Below, piece after piece: positions 1-10,323 of a stretch of 64,000 bases of DNA. The stretch covers positions 235,001-299,000 of the forward strand of contig NZ_VWNC01000002.1 in NCBI RefSeq assembly GCF_013387455.1, in the 5' to 3' direction. The notes below the pieces were generated by a model. It saw nothing but the letters and a program-made list of their open reading frames with translations, was not told where the DNA came from and did no database searches. Positions within the stretch are counted from its first letter, which is position 1; the number at the start of each line of letters is the position of its first letter. The position numbers and the translations under genes were made by a program. The DNA comes from Mariprofundus sp. NF. Lineage in GTDB: Bacteria > Pseudomonadota > Zetaproteobacteria > Mariprofundales > Mariprofundaceae.

Positions 1-663
<663 letters not shown>

Positions 664-689
664 AAGTTGATACTATTGTATTACTTAAT

Positions 690-782
690 CCCAGCATTGA
701 TCACTAGATCAAACTCAAATATTAAACGTTAACGTTCATTGCTGAACTGTTTAGTATCAGAGTCGATCCAATCAATGCTTGG
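690..782 (-). other. rrn leader hairpin (possible 5' processing stem)
   Basis: The arms CCAGCATTGAT (691-701) and ATCAATGCTTGG (771-782) pair with eight contiguous bases, a one-base bulge and three more pairs. The loop holds a perfect 12-bp palindrome AACGTTAACGTT (725-736). It lies between the boxA-like element and mature 16S, where rRNA leaders normally fold for processing. The role is inferred from position only. Confidence 0.4.
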
Positions 783-822
783 AAAGATCCGACACGTCCA
801 CAGTTCAAATAAAAATCACTAA

Positions 823-834
823 TTGTAAAGAACA
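823..834 (-). promoter_or_regulatory. boxA-like antitermination element of the rrn leader
   Basis: The minus strand reads TGTTCTTTACAA. It resembles the boxA consensus TGCTCTTTAACA bound by NusB-S10. It sits between the promoters and the 16S start, the normal place for rrn antitermination signals. Judged by sequence similarity and position. Confidence 0.65.
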
Positions 835-898
835 AAACTATCTTTCCGCTGCCTTCAAGCTTGCGCCCTAAGGTGCGCTATCTGGCTGCGGGCGGCGA

Positions 899-926
899 AC
901 TATAGGTCTGCCGCTTGAGGTGTCAA
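899..926 (-). promoter_or_regulatory. rrn promoter P1 (proximal)
   Basis: The minus strand shows a perfect -35 TTGACA (complement at 921-926), a 16-bp spacer and -10 TATAGT (complement at 899-904). It is followed directly by the G+C-rich discriminator TCGCCGCCC. It matches sigma-70 promoters under stringent control. P2 upstream repeats the same discriminator. Confidence 0.8.
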
Positions 927-1012
927 CCTCTATCTGTGCCACCCAAATCCTTGCGGATGTTTGACTCAGATCTGCCCCCTCAAACCAGTTGCCTGTCTTG
1001 CGGGGGCGGCGA

Positions 1013-1040
1013 ACATTAGCGTCGCGAATCGGCGCGTCAA
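1013..1040 (-). promoter_or_regulatory. rrn promoter P2 (distal, tandem copy)
   Basis: The minus strand shows -35 TTGACG (complement at 1035-1040), a 16-bp spacer and -10 TAATGT (complement at 1013-1018). It then has TCGCCGCCCCC, the same downstream sequence as P1. Tandem promoters are normal for rrn operons. The rest of 664-1136 holds no gene that I can support. Confidence 0.7.
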
Positions 1041-1136
1041 CACCTTTATGATGAAGTTATCTTAACCCTGGATAGAAAGGTTGAAAAACCACCATTTATT
1101 GCCTCAGATTGAAGCCGAATCAGCAGCGCGTCTTTA

Positions 1137-2684
1137 CTAACGAAGCAGTTGTGCCTGAACTATCCTGGCCTGCAGTGTATTGATCTGCTCCTGAGTCAGT
1201 TGCCCCGTCAGCCCAAGATCGAACATCTGCTGAGATCCGGCAGCAACAGAACCACGCAATGCGCGTTGAATTCGCTGCACCTGCCCTGCCGCATTCTGAA
1301 ATTGAACGATCAGCACCAGAGCACCGACATTACGCGGTGTTGGATTGCTGATCTGGGCCACAATTCGACCCTGCCTGTCCTGCCCGGTCTGAATCTGAAT
1401 GTATTTGCCGGGATTATCCTTCAGATCAATTTCAACCAGTGCGCCATAGGCCTGTTTACCAAGTTCCCCCTGCCCACCTGCCACTTTGGCATAATACTGC
1501 TTGGCTTCATCCATCCGCCCAGCTTTGCGCGCCAGATTACCCAACGCGTTATAAGCATTGGCTGTGGGTAGCAGTTTCACACTACGCTGCAGATCCGCCT
1601 GCGCCTGAGCACTACGGTTCAGTGACTCATTTGCCAAACCGCGCTGTAGATAGAAGTAGAAGAAGTTGGGGTTCAAGCTACTAGCCTTGTCATACTGCTT
1701 AACAGCAGCGTGCAAACGCCCGTGCTTCTTTTCAAGATCACCTTTCAAGCCATAGAAGAGCGCCTCTCTCGGCTCCGCACTGATCGCCCGGTCAGCCAGA
1801 CGACTGGCCGTCGCCAGATCACCCTTTGCCAGTGCCTCGCGCCCTCTGTCATAGTTCTCATACGCTGGCTTGCTGCGTATCAGCTGTTTGGTTCTACTGC
1901 GATAGCGTTCAACACCGCGCTCCCCACCCTTGGGCAGCGTGGCCAGCAGCTCAATATTAGCGTTTACCCGCTCCTGTGATGGCGGGTGGCTGGCAAACAG
2001 CCCGCTTAACCAGTCCTGCTTTTTGCCTTCAGAGAGTTTGACAAAGGTACGCTGCAGATCGACTGCCCCCTGAGGATCATATCCGGAACGCACCATATAC
2101 TGCATACCATAATAATCGGACTCACGTTCAGCATCACGCCCATACTTCTGACTGATCAGCTGGGCACCAATATTGGCCCCCATTTGCGCCAGGTTGGCAT
2201 AATCGGATCCCTGCGTGGCAACAACAGTGCCCAGTACAGCGGTCTGCAACAGCATGCCTTTACTCATCTGCTGTGCACCGTGGCGGGCAGCGGCATGCAC
2301 GATCTCATGGCCAAGCACAGCTGCCAGCTCGGACTCACTCTTCAGTTCGGTCAGCAGACCACGGTTGATGGAAATTTTACCACCGGGAAGTGCCCAGGCA
2401 TTGGGTACAGAGTTATTAAGCACGCTGAATTCATAGGGCAGTTTTCTGTCACTGACTGCAGCAAGGCGCTGCCCCACCTCATTGACATAGGCCGTGAGCT
2501 GCCGATCCACCACATAATCACCACCCTGAGACTGGCGGGCGGGGCTATATTGCTGCGCCCCAATGGCAAGCTCCTGAGCTTCTGAAACCAGACTCAGTTC
2601 ATTCTTTCCTGTCACCGGATTGGTCGCACAGCCGGTGAGCAGACCGACAGTAAGCAATAGTAATAAAAGAGCCCTCTTTGCCAT
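1137..2684 (-). CDS. M48 family metalloprotease lipoprotein with TPR region (BepA-like)
   Basis: The 515-residue protein starts with a lipoprotein signal ending in LLTGC (Cys19), so it should be lipid-anchored on the periplasmic side. The zinc protease motif HEIVH is at 126-130, with the third ligand likely Glu186 in RDAERESDYYG. The C-terminal half (about 260-420) has tetratricopeptide-like helices, the layout of BepA/YfgC. In E. coli that protein helps assemble or degrade outer-membrane proteins such as LptD. Same strand as tyrS and 75 bp downstream of it, possibly co-transcribed. The substrate is not shown by the sequence. Confidence 0.88.
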   Translation of the reverse strand: MAKRALLLLLLTVGLLTGCATNPVTGKNELSLVSEAQELAIGAQQYSPARQSQGGDYVVDRQLTAYVNEVGQRLAAVSDRKLPYEFSVLNNSVPNAWALPGGKISINRGLLTELKSESELAAVLGHEIVHAAARHGAQQMSKGMLLQTAVLGTVVATQGSDYANLAQMGANIGAQLISQKYGRDAERESDYYGMQYMVRSGYDPQGAVDLQRTFVKLSEGKKQDWLSGLFASHPPSQERVNANIELLATLPKGGERGVERYRSRTKQLIRSKPAYENYDRGREALAKGDLATASRLADRAISAEPREALFYGLKGDLEKKHGRLHAAVKQYDKASSLNPNFFYFYLQRGLANESLNRSAQAQADLQRSVKLLPTANAYNALGNLARKAGRMDEAKQYYAKVAGGQGELGKQAYGALVEIDLKDNPGKYIQIQTGQDRQGRIVAQISNPTPRNVGALVLIVQFQNAAGQVQRIQRALRGSVAAGSQQMFDLGLTGQLTQEQINTLQARIVQAQLLR

Positions 2685-2759
2685 TGCACTGCCTCCTGGT
2701 GTTGAACGTTATTTAATGAATATATCCTGCTGCCTGCAGCTTAACTGATACACCACCAT

Positions 2760-3944
2760 TCACACTACCGTCAGGTTAGTGAATTTACGTTTACCGAGTT
2801 TAATCAGGTAGGGACCACCCGGCTTAAGCTGAAAATCCTTGTCAGTGATTTTTTCGCCATCTATAGACAGTGCGTTCTGCTTCACCATACGCATGGCTTC
2901 ACCATTGGATGCGGTCAAACCAGCTTGGGTCAGCGCTTTGACAACCCATAGCGCCCCATCTTCAGCGGCAAGAGTTGCTTCAGGCACATCATCCGGAATC
3001 TCTTTCTTGGCAAACTGGGATTCAAAACCTTCACGTGCTGCCTGCCCTGCTCCTTCACCGTGGAAACGGTCAACAATCAGAGCGGCAAGGCTCTTCTTGG
3101 CTTCCATAGGATGCTTGGCTTTAACTTCATCCAGATCCAGATCGGTGAGCAGCTCATAGTATTTATACATCAGCTCATCAGAGACGCTCATCAGTTTACC
3201 AAACTGCTCTTTGGCCGGTTCTGCCACACCGACATAGTTGTTCAGGGACTTGGACATCTTATTCACACCGTCCAGACCTTCGAGCAGCGGCATGGTCAGA
3301 ATCACCTGCTGCGCTTTGCCATAGGCATCCTGTAGCTGACGACCCATCAGTAGATTGAACTTCTGATCGTTACCGCCCAACTCCACATCGGCATCGAGTG
3401 CCACCGAGTCATAACCCTGCACCAGCGGATAGAGGAATTCGTGAATGGCAATCGATTGACCGCCTTTGTACCGCTTCTCAAAATCATCACGCTCCAGCAT
3501 ACGGGCCACGGTTGCCTTACCGGCAATGCGGATCAGATCAGCGGCAGTAAGATTACCCAGCCACTCGGAGTTAAATCGAACCTCGGTCTGTTTGGGATCA
3601 AGGATTTTGAATACCTGCTCTTTATAGGTCTCAGCATTCACCAATACCTCATCATGCGTCAGTGGTGGACGCGTCTCATTCTTACCTGTCGGATCACCGA
3701 TGGTGCCGGTAAAATCACCGATCAGAAATACCACCTGATGGCCGCAGTGCTGGAACTGGCGCAGCTTCTCAATCAGTACGGTATGGCCAAGATGAAGATC
3801 GGGTGCAGTCGGATCAAAACCCGCCTTTACACGCAGCGGCCTGCCCTCTTTCTGAGCCAGCTTCAATTTCGCCTCAAGGCTGCCGGCTGGCAAAATCTCC
3901 AGCGTACCACGACTCAACAATTCCATCTGTTCTTGAATATTCAT
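2760..3944 (-). CDS. tyrS: Tyrosyl-tRNA synthetase
   Basis: A class I aminoacyl-tRNA synthetase that charges tRNA-Tyr. The HIGH signature appears as HLGH at 51-54 and the KMSKS loop is intact at roughly 230. The last 65 residues form an S4-like RNA-binding domain ending near [12 protein letters not shown] chose the ATG at 3944 because AGAGGG lies six bases upstream. A GTG at 3968 would add eight residues without clear support. The length, 394 residues, fits the TyrRS type with a C-terminal S4 domain. Confidence 0.95.
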   Translation of the reverse strand: MNIQEQMELLSRGTLEILPAGSLEAKLKLAQKEGRPLRVKAGFDPTAPDLHLGHTVLIEKLRQFQHCGHQVVFLIGDFTGTIGDPTGKNETRPPLTHDEVLVNAETYKEQVFKILDPKQTEVRFNSEWLGNLTAADLIRIAGKATVARMLERDDFEKRYKGGQSIAIHEFLYPLVQGYDSVALDADVELGGNDQKFNLLMGRQLQDAYGKAQQVILTMPLLEGLDGVNKMSKSLNNYVGVAEPAKEQFGKLMSVSDELMYKYYELLTDLDLDEVKAKHPMEAKKSLAALIVDRFHGEGAGQAAREGFESQFAKKEIPDDVPEATLAAEDGALWVVKALTQAGLTASNGEAMRMVKQNALSIDGEKITDKDFQLKPGGPYLIKLGKRKFTNLTVV

Positions 3945-4119
3945 AAATCCCTCTGTCTTTCGAGTCACGAATCATGGCAAATTCACAGCAGCACCGCCAC
4001 CGCAGAGTCAGATGCGAGCCTGATCACAGAGAAGAGGCTGGCAACAGCTAGGCTGCGTGCTATTCTAACCATCATCAAACATGGCAGAGTTGAACGTCTT
4101 ATATATTAAGGAGAGCGAC

Positions 4120-4851
4120 ATGGCTGAGAACAGTAATGAAGAGATTATCACAGAAACGGTAGAGGAGAAAAAAGAGTCCTGCAGCGCACATAGCGCCTGC
4201 AAACCTCACACCTCACTCTACATCTCAATCATCGCGCTGCTCCTTGCCGCCTACGCCGCTATTGCAGCGGGCACTTCTACAGCTCCAACCAATGGAGAGG
4301 CGAGACTGGCGGGATTGGAGAGCAGTGTTCAAATTCTTGGCGATCAGGTTGTTGCGCTGAGCAAAGATGTCGAAAGCAACCGGGAAAATCTGGTTCAGAA
4401 TCAGCTGAAGAAAGCACTGCTTAATATTCAGGAGATCAGCGGTATGGCCAGAGAAGAGACCAAAGCCACCATTGCCGAGATTGAGAAAATCCTGCATGAC
4501 CTGACATCGCCGGCAGAGGCGCCTGCAAGTGACTCAGAAACTACGCCGCCAACCACAGAGGTCGAAGCACCCGCTGAGGAGCCAGTAGTAGTTGAGCCTC
4601 AAGTTGAAGAGCCTGCTGCAGAAGTGGCACCCGAGGCATCCGTAGAAGAGATCACAGAAGCACCTGCCGCAGAAACAGTAACAGAAGAGATGCCTGCAGC
4701 AGCAATCGAGGCACCAGCCGTGGAGGCTCCTGCAGTAGAAGCGCCCGCAACAGAAGCTCCAACTGAAACACCGGCTATAGAGGTTCCCGCAACAGAAACT
4801 CCTGCCGAAATGCCGGCAGCGCCAGAGCAGTCAGCCCCACAGGCTTTTTAA
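4120..4851 (+). CDS. Membrane-anchored coiled-coil protein with Pro/Ala/Glu-rich tail, function unknown
   Basis: The ATG at 4120 follows AAGGAGAGCGAC. The 243-residue protein has a charged, cysteine-containing N-terminus and one transmembrane helix (about residues 34-55, ISIIALLLAAYAAIAA). A predicted coiled-coil follows (about 65-130, acidic and Gln/Lys-rich). The tail of about 110 residues is made of degenerate EAPA / ETPA / EVPA repeats. I recognise no enzymatic family. The tail looks like an extended, negatively charged spacer. It is divergent from tyrS and 15 bp before anmK, so it may share a transcript with anmK. Confidence 0.75.
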   Translation: MAENSNEEIITETVEEKKESCSAHSACKPHTSLYISIIALLLAAYAAIAAGTSTAPTNGEARLAGLESSVQILGDQVVALSKDVESNRENLVQNQLKKALLNIQEISGMAREETKATIAEIEKILHDLTSPAEAPASDSETTPPTTEVEAPAEEPVVVEPQVEEPAAEVAPEASVEEITEAPAAETVTEEMPAAAIEAPAVEAPAVEAPATEAPTETPAIEVPATETPAEMPAAPEQSAPQAF

Positions 4852-4866
4852 GCGCACATTATCCGC

Positions 4867-6036
4867 ATGCAATCTGATCATCAGCTGTTCATCGGCATCA
4901 TGTCCGGCACCTCCGCCGATGGCATCGATGTGGCAATCACGCGCATCTCCACTCAACCGGGAAGCCGTATGGAGCTGATCCACTTCTCTGAGTATCCGAT
5001 GCCGCAGAGGCTGCGCGAACCTATTTTGCGACTGGCCGCACCCGGCCTGAATGAGATTGAGAGCCTGGGAGAACTTGATCGTGCGCTTGGGCACGCCTAT
5101 GCCGATACGGTACTGGCAGCCATGCACGGGGTTGGTCTGAAGCGGGATGATATCACCGCTATCGGCTGCCATGGCCAAACCATTCGCCATCACCCCAAAG
5201 CCGATTACCCCTACACGGTACAGATCGGCTGCGCCGCCACGCTGGCTGAGCAGACCGGCATCACCACGGTGTCTGATTTCCGCAGCCGTGATATTGCGGC
5301 CGGCGGTGAGGGTGCGCCACTGGTGCCATTCTCGCATCGTCACCTGTTTACCCATAAACAAAAAAATATTGCTGTGGTCAATATCGGTGGCATTGCCAAC
5401 GTCACATGGCTGGGTTTAGACGGCAGCACCATCGGTTTTGATACCGGGCCGGGCAATATGATAATGGATGGGCTGATGCTCGCCTTCAGTGATGGCCGCA
5501 ATGCCTATGATCAGAATGGCGTGCTGGCTGCCAGCGGCACGGTTTGCCCCGCACTGCTTGAGAAGCTTATGTTACACCCCTTTATGCAACGCAAACCACC
5601 CAAATCCACGGGCCGTGAAGAGTTCGGTGAAGATATCGTTAATCTGATTCTCGGCTGGCCGGACATCTCTGATGCGGACCGCATGGCTACAGCCTGCCAG
5701 TACACCGCTGACTCGATTGCAAACAGCATCAATTTTATGCCGATAGAACCGGCTAAATGGCTTATCTGTGGTGGTGGCGTGCGCAATGAACACCTGATGG
5801 ATCTGCTGACAAGACAGCTGGCACCAGCTTCAGTGACAACAACGGATGCGGAAGATATCCCTCCGCAGGCTGTCGAAGCACTCAGCTTTGCAGTGCTGGC
5901 ACGACAAACGCTGATGGGTGAGACCAATACGCTGTGTGAAGTTACCGGTGCCCGTCATGCCGTTTGCGGCGGACAGATTACCCCCGGCAACAACTGGCAG
6001 ACTCTGATTACATCTATTCCGGCATGGACCCGATAA
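4867..6036 (+). CDS. anmK: Anhydro-N-acetylmuramic acid kinase
   Basis: The product phosphorylates and opens 1,6-anhydro-MurNAc during peptidoglycan recycling, giving MurNAc-6-phosphate. The N-terminal ATPase motif IMSGTSADGID is at 11-21. Further sugar-kinase signatures are GGEGAPLVPF, NIGGIANVT and DTGPGNMIMDG in the middle, and ICGGGVRN near 300. At 389 residues it is close to the family norm of about 370. The next gene overlaps its 3' end by 13 bp. Confidence 0.95.
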   Translation: MQSDHQLFIGIMSGTSADGIDVAITRISTQPGSRMELIHFSEYPMPQRLREPILRLAAPGLNEIESLGELDRALGHAYADTVLAAMHGVGLKRDDITAIGCHGQTIRHHPKADYPYTVQIGCAATLAEQTGITTVSDFRSRDIAAGGEGAPLVPFSHRHLFTHKQKNIAVVNIGGIANVTWLGLDGSTIGFDTGPGNMIMDGLMLAFSDGRNAYDQNGVLAASGTVCPALLEKLMLHPFMQRKPPKSTGREEFGEDIVNLILGWPDISDADRMATACQYTADSIANSINFMPIEPAKWLICGGGVRNEHLMDLLTRQLAPASVTTTDAEDIPPQAVEALSFAVLARQTLMGETNTLCEVTGARHAVCGGQITPGNNWQTLITSIPAWTR

Positions 6037-7052
6037 CCCACGCCATCTCAGGCGCAGCCCTTGCCCGAGCCATACCCAAACATCACCTGCCACCCCTGCA
6101 GTTGCTGTTTCTGGTGCTGCTCACCATGGCTCCGGATGCAGACATCCTGTTGCGCCTGTTCTCTGAGAATCTCTATCTCCAGCACCACCGGGGCCTCACC
6201 CACTCGATACTACTGATCCCCCTCTGGGGCTGGTTGATCTACAGCCTCAGTTCCAGAAAAATAAGAGCAAACACCACCATGCCGTGGCTTATTGGTGCGG
6301 CACTACTACTGCATATCTTTCTCGATCTGATTACCACCTTCGGAACCATGATTATTGCCCCCTTCTCGGACTGGCGCGCCAGTCTCGATCTGCTGTTCAT
6401 TATTGACCCGTTTTTCACTGCCTGCCTGCTTATTCCTCTGCTGTTTGGCCTGATATGGCGTCAGCACAAACGCAAAATGGGGATTCTCAGCCTGCTGCTG
6501 ATGTGCAGCTATCTCGGTTTAACCTATAGCAACCAGCAGCAGGCGATTGATCTGGCCCGCAAGGCGCATCCCGACGCGCTTGCCTATCACGCCTTGCCGA
6601 TGGCCTTCTCACCTTTTCACTGGCAGATCATTATCAGCCTCCCCGACTATTACCTCAGGGCTGCCGTTAATCTTCAGCCCGGCTTTTCCGGTACACAGCC
6701 ACTCTTTGATGAGGCATTTGCTACAGGCTTGATCTCAAATCAAATGAATGGGCCGGAGCAGATCAACTGGCAGCAATTGCCTGCCATGCAGAGCGTTAAA
6801 GGTGTCGAGCAACTGCCCGGAACAGCATTCTATCTCTGGTTCGCCCGTTTTCCTGTGCTGCTTGGGCAGGGTGATGGCTATATTGATTTTGGTGATCTCG
6901 CCTTTGGTGGTGGTGCTCCGGGGGTGCGGCCAGCCTTCCAGCTTCACATTGACCTGAATAGCGATCCGACAGCATCGCGCGCATGGCTGATCTGGCGTAA
7001 TGATCGCAAGAGTGAACTCACCCTCTCCTCTGCCCCTTTTAACTGGCTCTAG
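6024..7052 (+). CDS. Membrane-bound metal-dependent hydrolase (YdjM/DUF457 family)
   Basis: Starting at the ATG at 6024, the 342-residue protein opens with MDPITHAISGAALARA and has DADIL and HRGLTHSILL, the His/Asp pattern of the YdjM-like family. Several hydrophobic helices follow (about 80-180), then a soluble C-terminal part of about 160 residues. It overlaps anmK by 13 bp with no strong SD of its own, so translation is probably coupled. The biochemical substrate of the family is not established. Confidence 0.8.
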   Translation: MDPITHAISGAALARAIPKHHLPPLQLLFLVLLTMAPDADILLRLFSENLYLQHHRGLTHSILLIPLWGWLIYSLSSRKIRANTTMPWLIGAALLLHIFLDLITTFGTMIIAPFSDWRASLDLLFIIDPFFTACLLIPLLFGLIWRQHKRKMGILSLLLMCSYLGLTYSNQQQAIDLARKAHPDALAYHALPMAFSPFHWQIIISLPDYYLRAAVNLQPGFSGTQPLFDEAFATGLISNQMNGPEQINWQQLPAMQSVKGVEQLPGTAFYLWFARFPVLLGQGDGYIDFGDLAFGGGAPGVRPAFQLHIDLNSDPTASRAWLIWRNDRKSELTLSSAPFNWL

Positions 7053-7107
7053 CGATTCAGCTCATACCTGCTTTAATAGTAGAATATTACGCTTGCAGGG
7101 GGATGCC

Positions 7108-7671
7108 ATGAAACAGTTATATTCCATTTTATTTGTAGTGATGTTGATGCTGCCCACGCATGGGCTGACTATGGAAATTGAAGGCGTCACGATTCCCGAA
7201 TCTGTTCAACTCGAAAACAGAAACCTTAATCTGAACGGCGCAGGCATTCGTACCAAACTCTTCTTTGATATCTATATCGGGGCACTCTATCTCGAACAGA
7301 AATCATCCGATGCAAAAGAGATTATTAACAGCAATGGGACAAAACGTATTGTCATGCACTTTCTTTACGATGAAGTAAGCAGAGAGAAGCTGATTAACGG
7401 CTGGAATGAAGGCTTTGAAAAGAACCAGTCAAAAGAGCAGATGGGCCTGCTGCGCGAACGGCTGGATCAATTCAATGCACTGTTTGCTACTGCTCATAAG
7501 GACAACAGGATTATCTTCGATCTACTCTCCGATGGTCTGTCCAAAGTCCAGATCAATGGTACTGACACGGGTCAAATCGCAGGCGCTGATTTCCAGCAGG
7601 CTCTGCTGGCCGTCTGGCTCGGTAAAAAACCGGCAGACAAGGGACTTAAACAGTCACTGCTTGGTCATTAA
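7108..7671 (+). CDS. Secreted chalcone isomerase-like protein
   Basis: The ATG at 7108 is preceded by AGGGGGATGCC. A signal peptide (about 1-20, hydrophobic LFVVMLMLPT) precedes a domain with the pattern of bacterial chalcone-isomerase-like periplasmic proteins: EIEGVTIPESV, then LNGAGIRTKLFFDIYIGALYL, then GAD.QQALLAVWLG at the end. Length is 187 residues. Bacterial members may bind fatty acids or similar ligands and need not act on flavonoids. The role here is unknown. Confidence 0.82.
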   Translation: MKQLYSILFVVMLMLPTHGLTMEIEGVTIPESVQLENRNLNLNGAGIRTKLFFDIYIGALYLEQKSSDAKEIINSNGTKRIVMHFLYDEVSREKLINGWNEGFEKNQSKEQMGLLRERLDQFNALFATAHKDNRIIFDLLSDGLSKVQINGTDTGQIAGADFQQALLAVWLGKKPADKGLKQSLLGH

Positions 7672-7702
7672 TCTACTCAACAATAGCCCGAATCTGCAGC
7701 TT

Positions 7703-8332
7703 TTAATCGGCGATATGTCGTCTTTCAGGAACGCTTACATACTCATCTTCATAATCAGCCAACGCAGCCTCAATCACTTTGGCTGCATGTTCAAAGCCAT
7801 AAGGTTCGCCGATTTCGACATGGTGCGGTTTATTCGGCTCAAACTTATAAGTCAGGAAATAGTGCATCAGGCGATCAATAATTGCCGGTGGCATCTCTGA
7901 AATATCATCCACCTTCGACCAGAAGGGATCATCATCAATCACGGCAATAATTTTATCATCCGCTTCGCCATGATCACACATCGGAAGCCCACCGATCACA
8001 CGCGCATTGACGATAATCTCAATACGTGAAATGGGCCGTTCGGAGATCACACAGATATCCAGCGGATCATTATCGCCGCACTGCGCGTGCGGCATGAGCT
8101 GGCCTACGCGATCAGCGCAAAGTGTGCGTGGAATAAAACCGTACAGCGCCGGATGCTGAGAGCTTGAACGCACCGAGCGATCCACACGCAGATATCCGGA
8201 TTTTTTGTCGACTTCGAACTTCACCGTGTCAAAAGGGCTGATTTCGATATAGGCATGTACCCGCCTGGGCGGTTCGGCTCCAGAGTCCAGCCCGTGCCAG
8301 GGGTGTGGTCGCCATTGGGAGAATGATTTCAT
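7703..8332 (-). CDS. ppa: Inorganic pyrophosphatase (family I)
   Basis: Hydrolyses pyrophosphate, pulling biosynthetic reactions forward. The core signature DNDPLDICV, the metal-binding aspartates in [13 protein letters not shown] and the tyrosine-rich part around YGFIPRTLC are visible. At 209 residues it is longer than the E. coli enzyme (about 175) because of an N-terminal extension with WHGLDSG. It is downstream of truC on the same strand, 87 bp away. Confidence 0.9.
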   Translation of the reverse strand: MKSFSQWRPHPWHGLDSGAEPPRRVHAYIEISPFDTVKFEVDKKSGYLRVDRSVRSSSQHPALYGFIPRTLCADRVGQLMPHAQCGDNDPLDICVISERPISRIEIIVNARVIGGLPMCDHGEADDKIIAVIDDDPFWSKVDDISEMPPAIIDRLMHYFLTYKFEPNKPHHVEIGEPYGFEHAAKVIEAALADYEDEYVSVPERRHIAD

Positions 8333-8419
8333 ATCTCATTTCTAGCACAAAGCACGCCAAAGCGTACAAATAAGTTCAAGTTGTGATTCAACTTTTCCCA
8401 GATACATCGTTTCACATTT

Positions 8420-9145
8420 TCAGTTAGCCAGAGAAGACCAGCCGAGAGCATCAACAACATCTTTGAATGATGATTCCAGAGGGGCATCGATCTGCAGTAA
8501 CTGGCCGGTTTCGGGATGCCTGAAAGCAAGCCCCGCTGCAGAGAGAAAAAGCCTGTGGCAATCGAACTTTTTACGGAAAAAATCGTTCTGTTTACCATCA
8601 CCATGCGTGGTGTCACCGACAATGGGATGGAAAATATGTTTCATATGACGGCGCAGTTGATGTTTGCGACCTGTCGAAGGGGTAAGACGTACAAGTGAGT
8701 AACGGGCGGTTTGATAGCGTCCGACAGGATGAGGCAGCTCAACCGTGGCCAGTCTCTCATATGCACTAACCGCTTCCTGCGCAGCTTTATCCTGCTTTGC
8801 TTTGCTGTCACTTCTCCTGTCCAGCTCCTCTTTCAGCGGATAGTCAATCAGCCCCTTCTCATCAGTGAAACCGCGCACAATAGCCAGATACTCTTTTTTC
8901 GTCTCTCTGGCCGTGAATATATCCGTCATCTTCCGGGCTGTTTCGGAATTCAGCGCAAACAGCAGAACACCGGAGGTGGGCTTATCTAATCTATGCACCG
9001 GATAGACATGCCGACCGATCTGATCTCGCAGCATCTGCATGGCAAATCGGGTCTCAAATTTGTCGATCATGGAACGGTGTACAAGCAGCCCTGCAGGTTT
9101 ATTGATCGCAACCAGCCACTCATCCTGGTACAGGATATCTAACAT
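8420..9145 (-). CDS. truC: tRNA pseudouridine(65) synthase TruC
   Basis: A member of the RluA/RsuA pseudouridine synthase superfamily. The catalytic loop HRLDKPTSGVLLFA is at about 50-63, with Asp in HRLD the catalytic residue. The later STGRKHQLRRHMKHI segment and the HP..GDTTHGDG motif are typical of TruC, which modifies U65 of certain tRNAs. The 241-residue length fits. It lacks the S4 domain of RluD-type enzymes. Confidence 0.9.
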   Translation of the reverse strand: MLDILYQDEWLVAINKPAGLLVHRSMIDKFETRFAMQMLRDQIGRHVYPVHRLDKPTSGVLLFALNSETARKMTDIFTARETKKEYLAIVRGFTDEKGLIDYPLKEELDRRSDSKAKQDKAAQEAVSAYERLATVELPHPVGRYQTARYSLVRLTPSTGRKHQLRRHMKHIFHPIVGDTTHGDGKQNDFFRKKFDCHRLFLSAAGLAFRHPETGQLLQIDAPLESSFKDVVDALGWSSLAN

Positions 9146-9181
9146 AAAGTAATAATTCTTTTAGGGCAGAAAAAGTACTGT

Positions 9182-9472
9182 TTAATCCCGTAGTGGGCCG
9201 TCGAGAAATGAGAGGTCATCCCAAATCGAGGTAGGCCTGCCTTCAGCATCACGGAACTTAAGGTTTTGACGACGGGGAACCAGACGGCGAGGGCGGCCAA
9301 AGCTGTCATTCTGCACATCACATGCGACATCAGCAGAGAGAATCAACAACCCCTCATCGTGCAGAAGGTCGGTCACCTCATAAGACTCATCAAGGTAGCG
9401 AACCGGCCGGCCAATCAAACCGAACATCTCCGCATGATCGTCAATCATCGTCTGCAATAGATGAACACCCAT
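9182..9472 (-). CDS. Conserved small protein of unknown function
   Basis: The start ATG at 9472 has a strong SD, AGGAGGTTCC (complement at 9475-9484). The 96-residue product is soluble and acidic, with LIGRPVRYLDESYEVTDLLHD at its centre and a basic patch GRPRRLVPRRQ. I do not recognise a family. The fold may be a small beta-rich adaptor. It stands alone between truC and a YceI gene, all on the minus strand. Confidence 0.65.
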   Translation of the reverse strand: MGVHLLQTMIDDHAEMFGLIGRPVRYLDESYEVTDLLHDEGLLILSADVACDVQNDSFGRPRRLVPRRQNLKFRDAEGRPTSIWDDLSFLDGPLRD

Positions 9473-9586
9473 ATGGAACCTCCTGCCTGATGAACCACTA
9501 CAGGATATAAAACCGCTCAATCCACGTCAATCTTATATACATAGATAGCAGGGTCTCTATCCGCAGTCGGATATAAGCCGGAGATA

Positions 9587-10159
9587 CTAGCGAGCGCGGA
9601 TGAATTGGAGATGAAATGAGACGGGCACGGCCTGTGCAATGCTCGGCAGCTTGGCGATCTGGCGCAACGCTTCGATACCGGCATCCAGTCCAAAATCAGC
9701 AGCCTTTACAATCACCGGCTGCCTGCTTGTCACCAGCAGCTTGTCTGAAAGCACGATGATCTGAACATCTGCAACAACAGGCTTCTTCATGCCATGCAGG
9801 TTAAGCAGCATGGGCAGTTGTACAGCCACTGTATCGCCAGCCTTAAGCGCCTCATAGTTAACAGTGGAAAGATCGACGCTAACAGTGGCCGATGCAAATT
9901 GGCCTACCTCAAAGAGCATTGATCTCATGCGTTCATTGCGAATCGAAATGCCTGACTCAACCGTACTCAGATCAATGCTGATCTCAGCGCTGCGCTCTTT
10001 TATGGTGCCGCTCAGCCCTTTGAAGTGATGCACCTCGGCAACACTCCCTTTTTTCACTGAAACAAAGTTAACATCAGAGTGATTAACATCCAGTGTCCAG
10101 CCCTCGGCCCACGCCGTGGCAGGCAGTAGCATCAGAATAAGCATAAAAAGTTTTTTCAT
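9587..10159 (-). CDS. Periplasmic YceI-family protein
   Basis: A clear signal peptide (MKK, hydrophobic LFMLILMLLP, cleavage after AWA at about residue 18) is followed by a YceI beta-barrel: WTLDVNHSDVNFVSVKKG, HHFKGLSGTI, IDLSTVESGI, RNERMRSMLF, and FGLD near the end. YceI proteins form a lipocalin-like barrel that binds isoprenoid lipids. Their cellular role is unclear. Length is 190 residues. It is divergent from the MscS gene across 164 bp. Confidence 0.9.
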   Translation of the reverse strand: MKKLFMLILMLLPATAWAEGWTLDVNHSDVNFVSVKKGSVAEVHHFKGLSGTIKERSAEISIDLSTVESGISIRNERMRSMLFEVGQFASATVSVDLSTVNYEALKAGDTVAVQLPMLLNLHGMKKPVVADVQIIVLSDKLLVTSRQPVIVKAADFGLDAGIEALRQIAKLPSIAQAVPVSFHLQFIRAR

Positions 10160-10323
10160 CTTCTCTCCGGAAATATATTTGATGCCGAAAAGCTATGAAC
10201 AGCAAGATGAAACATTGATGAAAAAGAGACCCTATTCAGCGTATTGCCAATCACGGCCTCCACGGTGTGAGATGCTGTTTTTTCGGTTATGATTGGCGCC
10301 ACGTTCGATTCAAGGAGAGAGTT

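Noticed and set aside
3441-4109. Plus-strand open frame across tyrS and its upstream region
   Set aside because: Overlaps the well-supported TyrRS gene in antisense. No SD and no motif.
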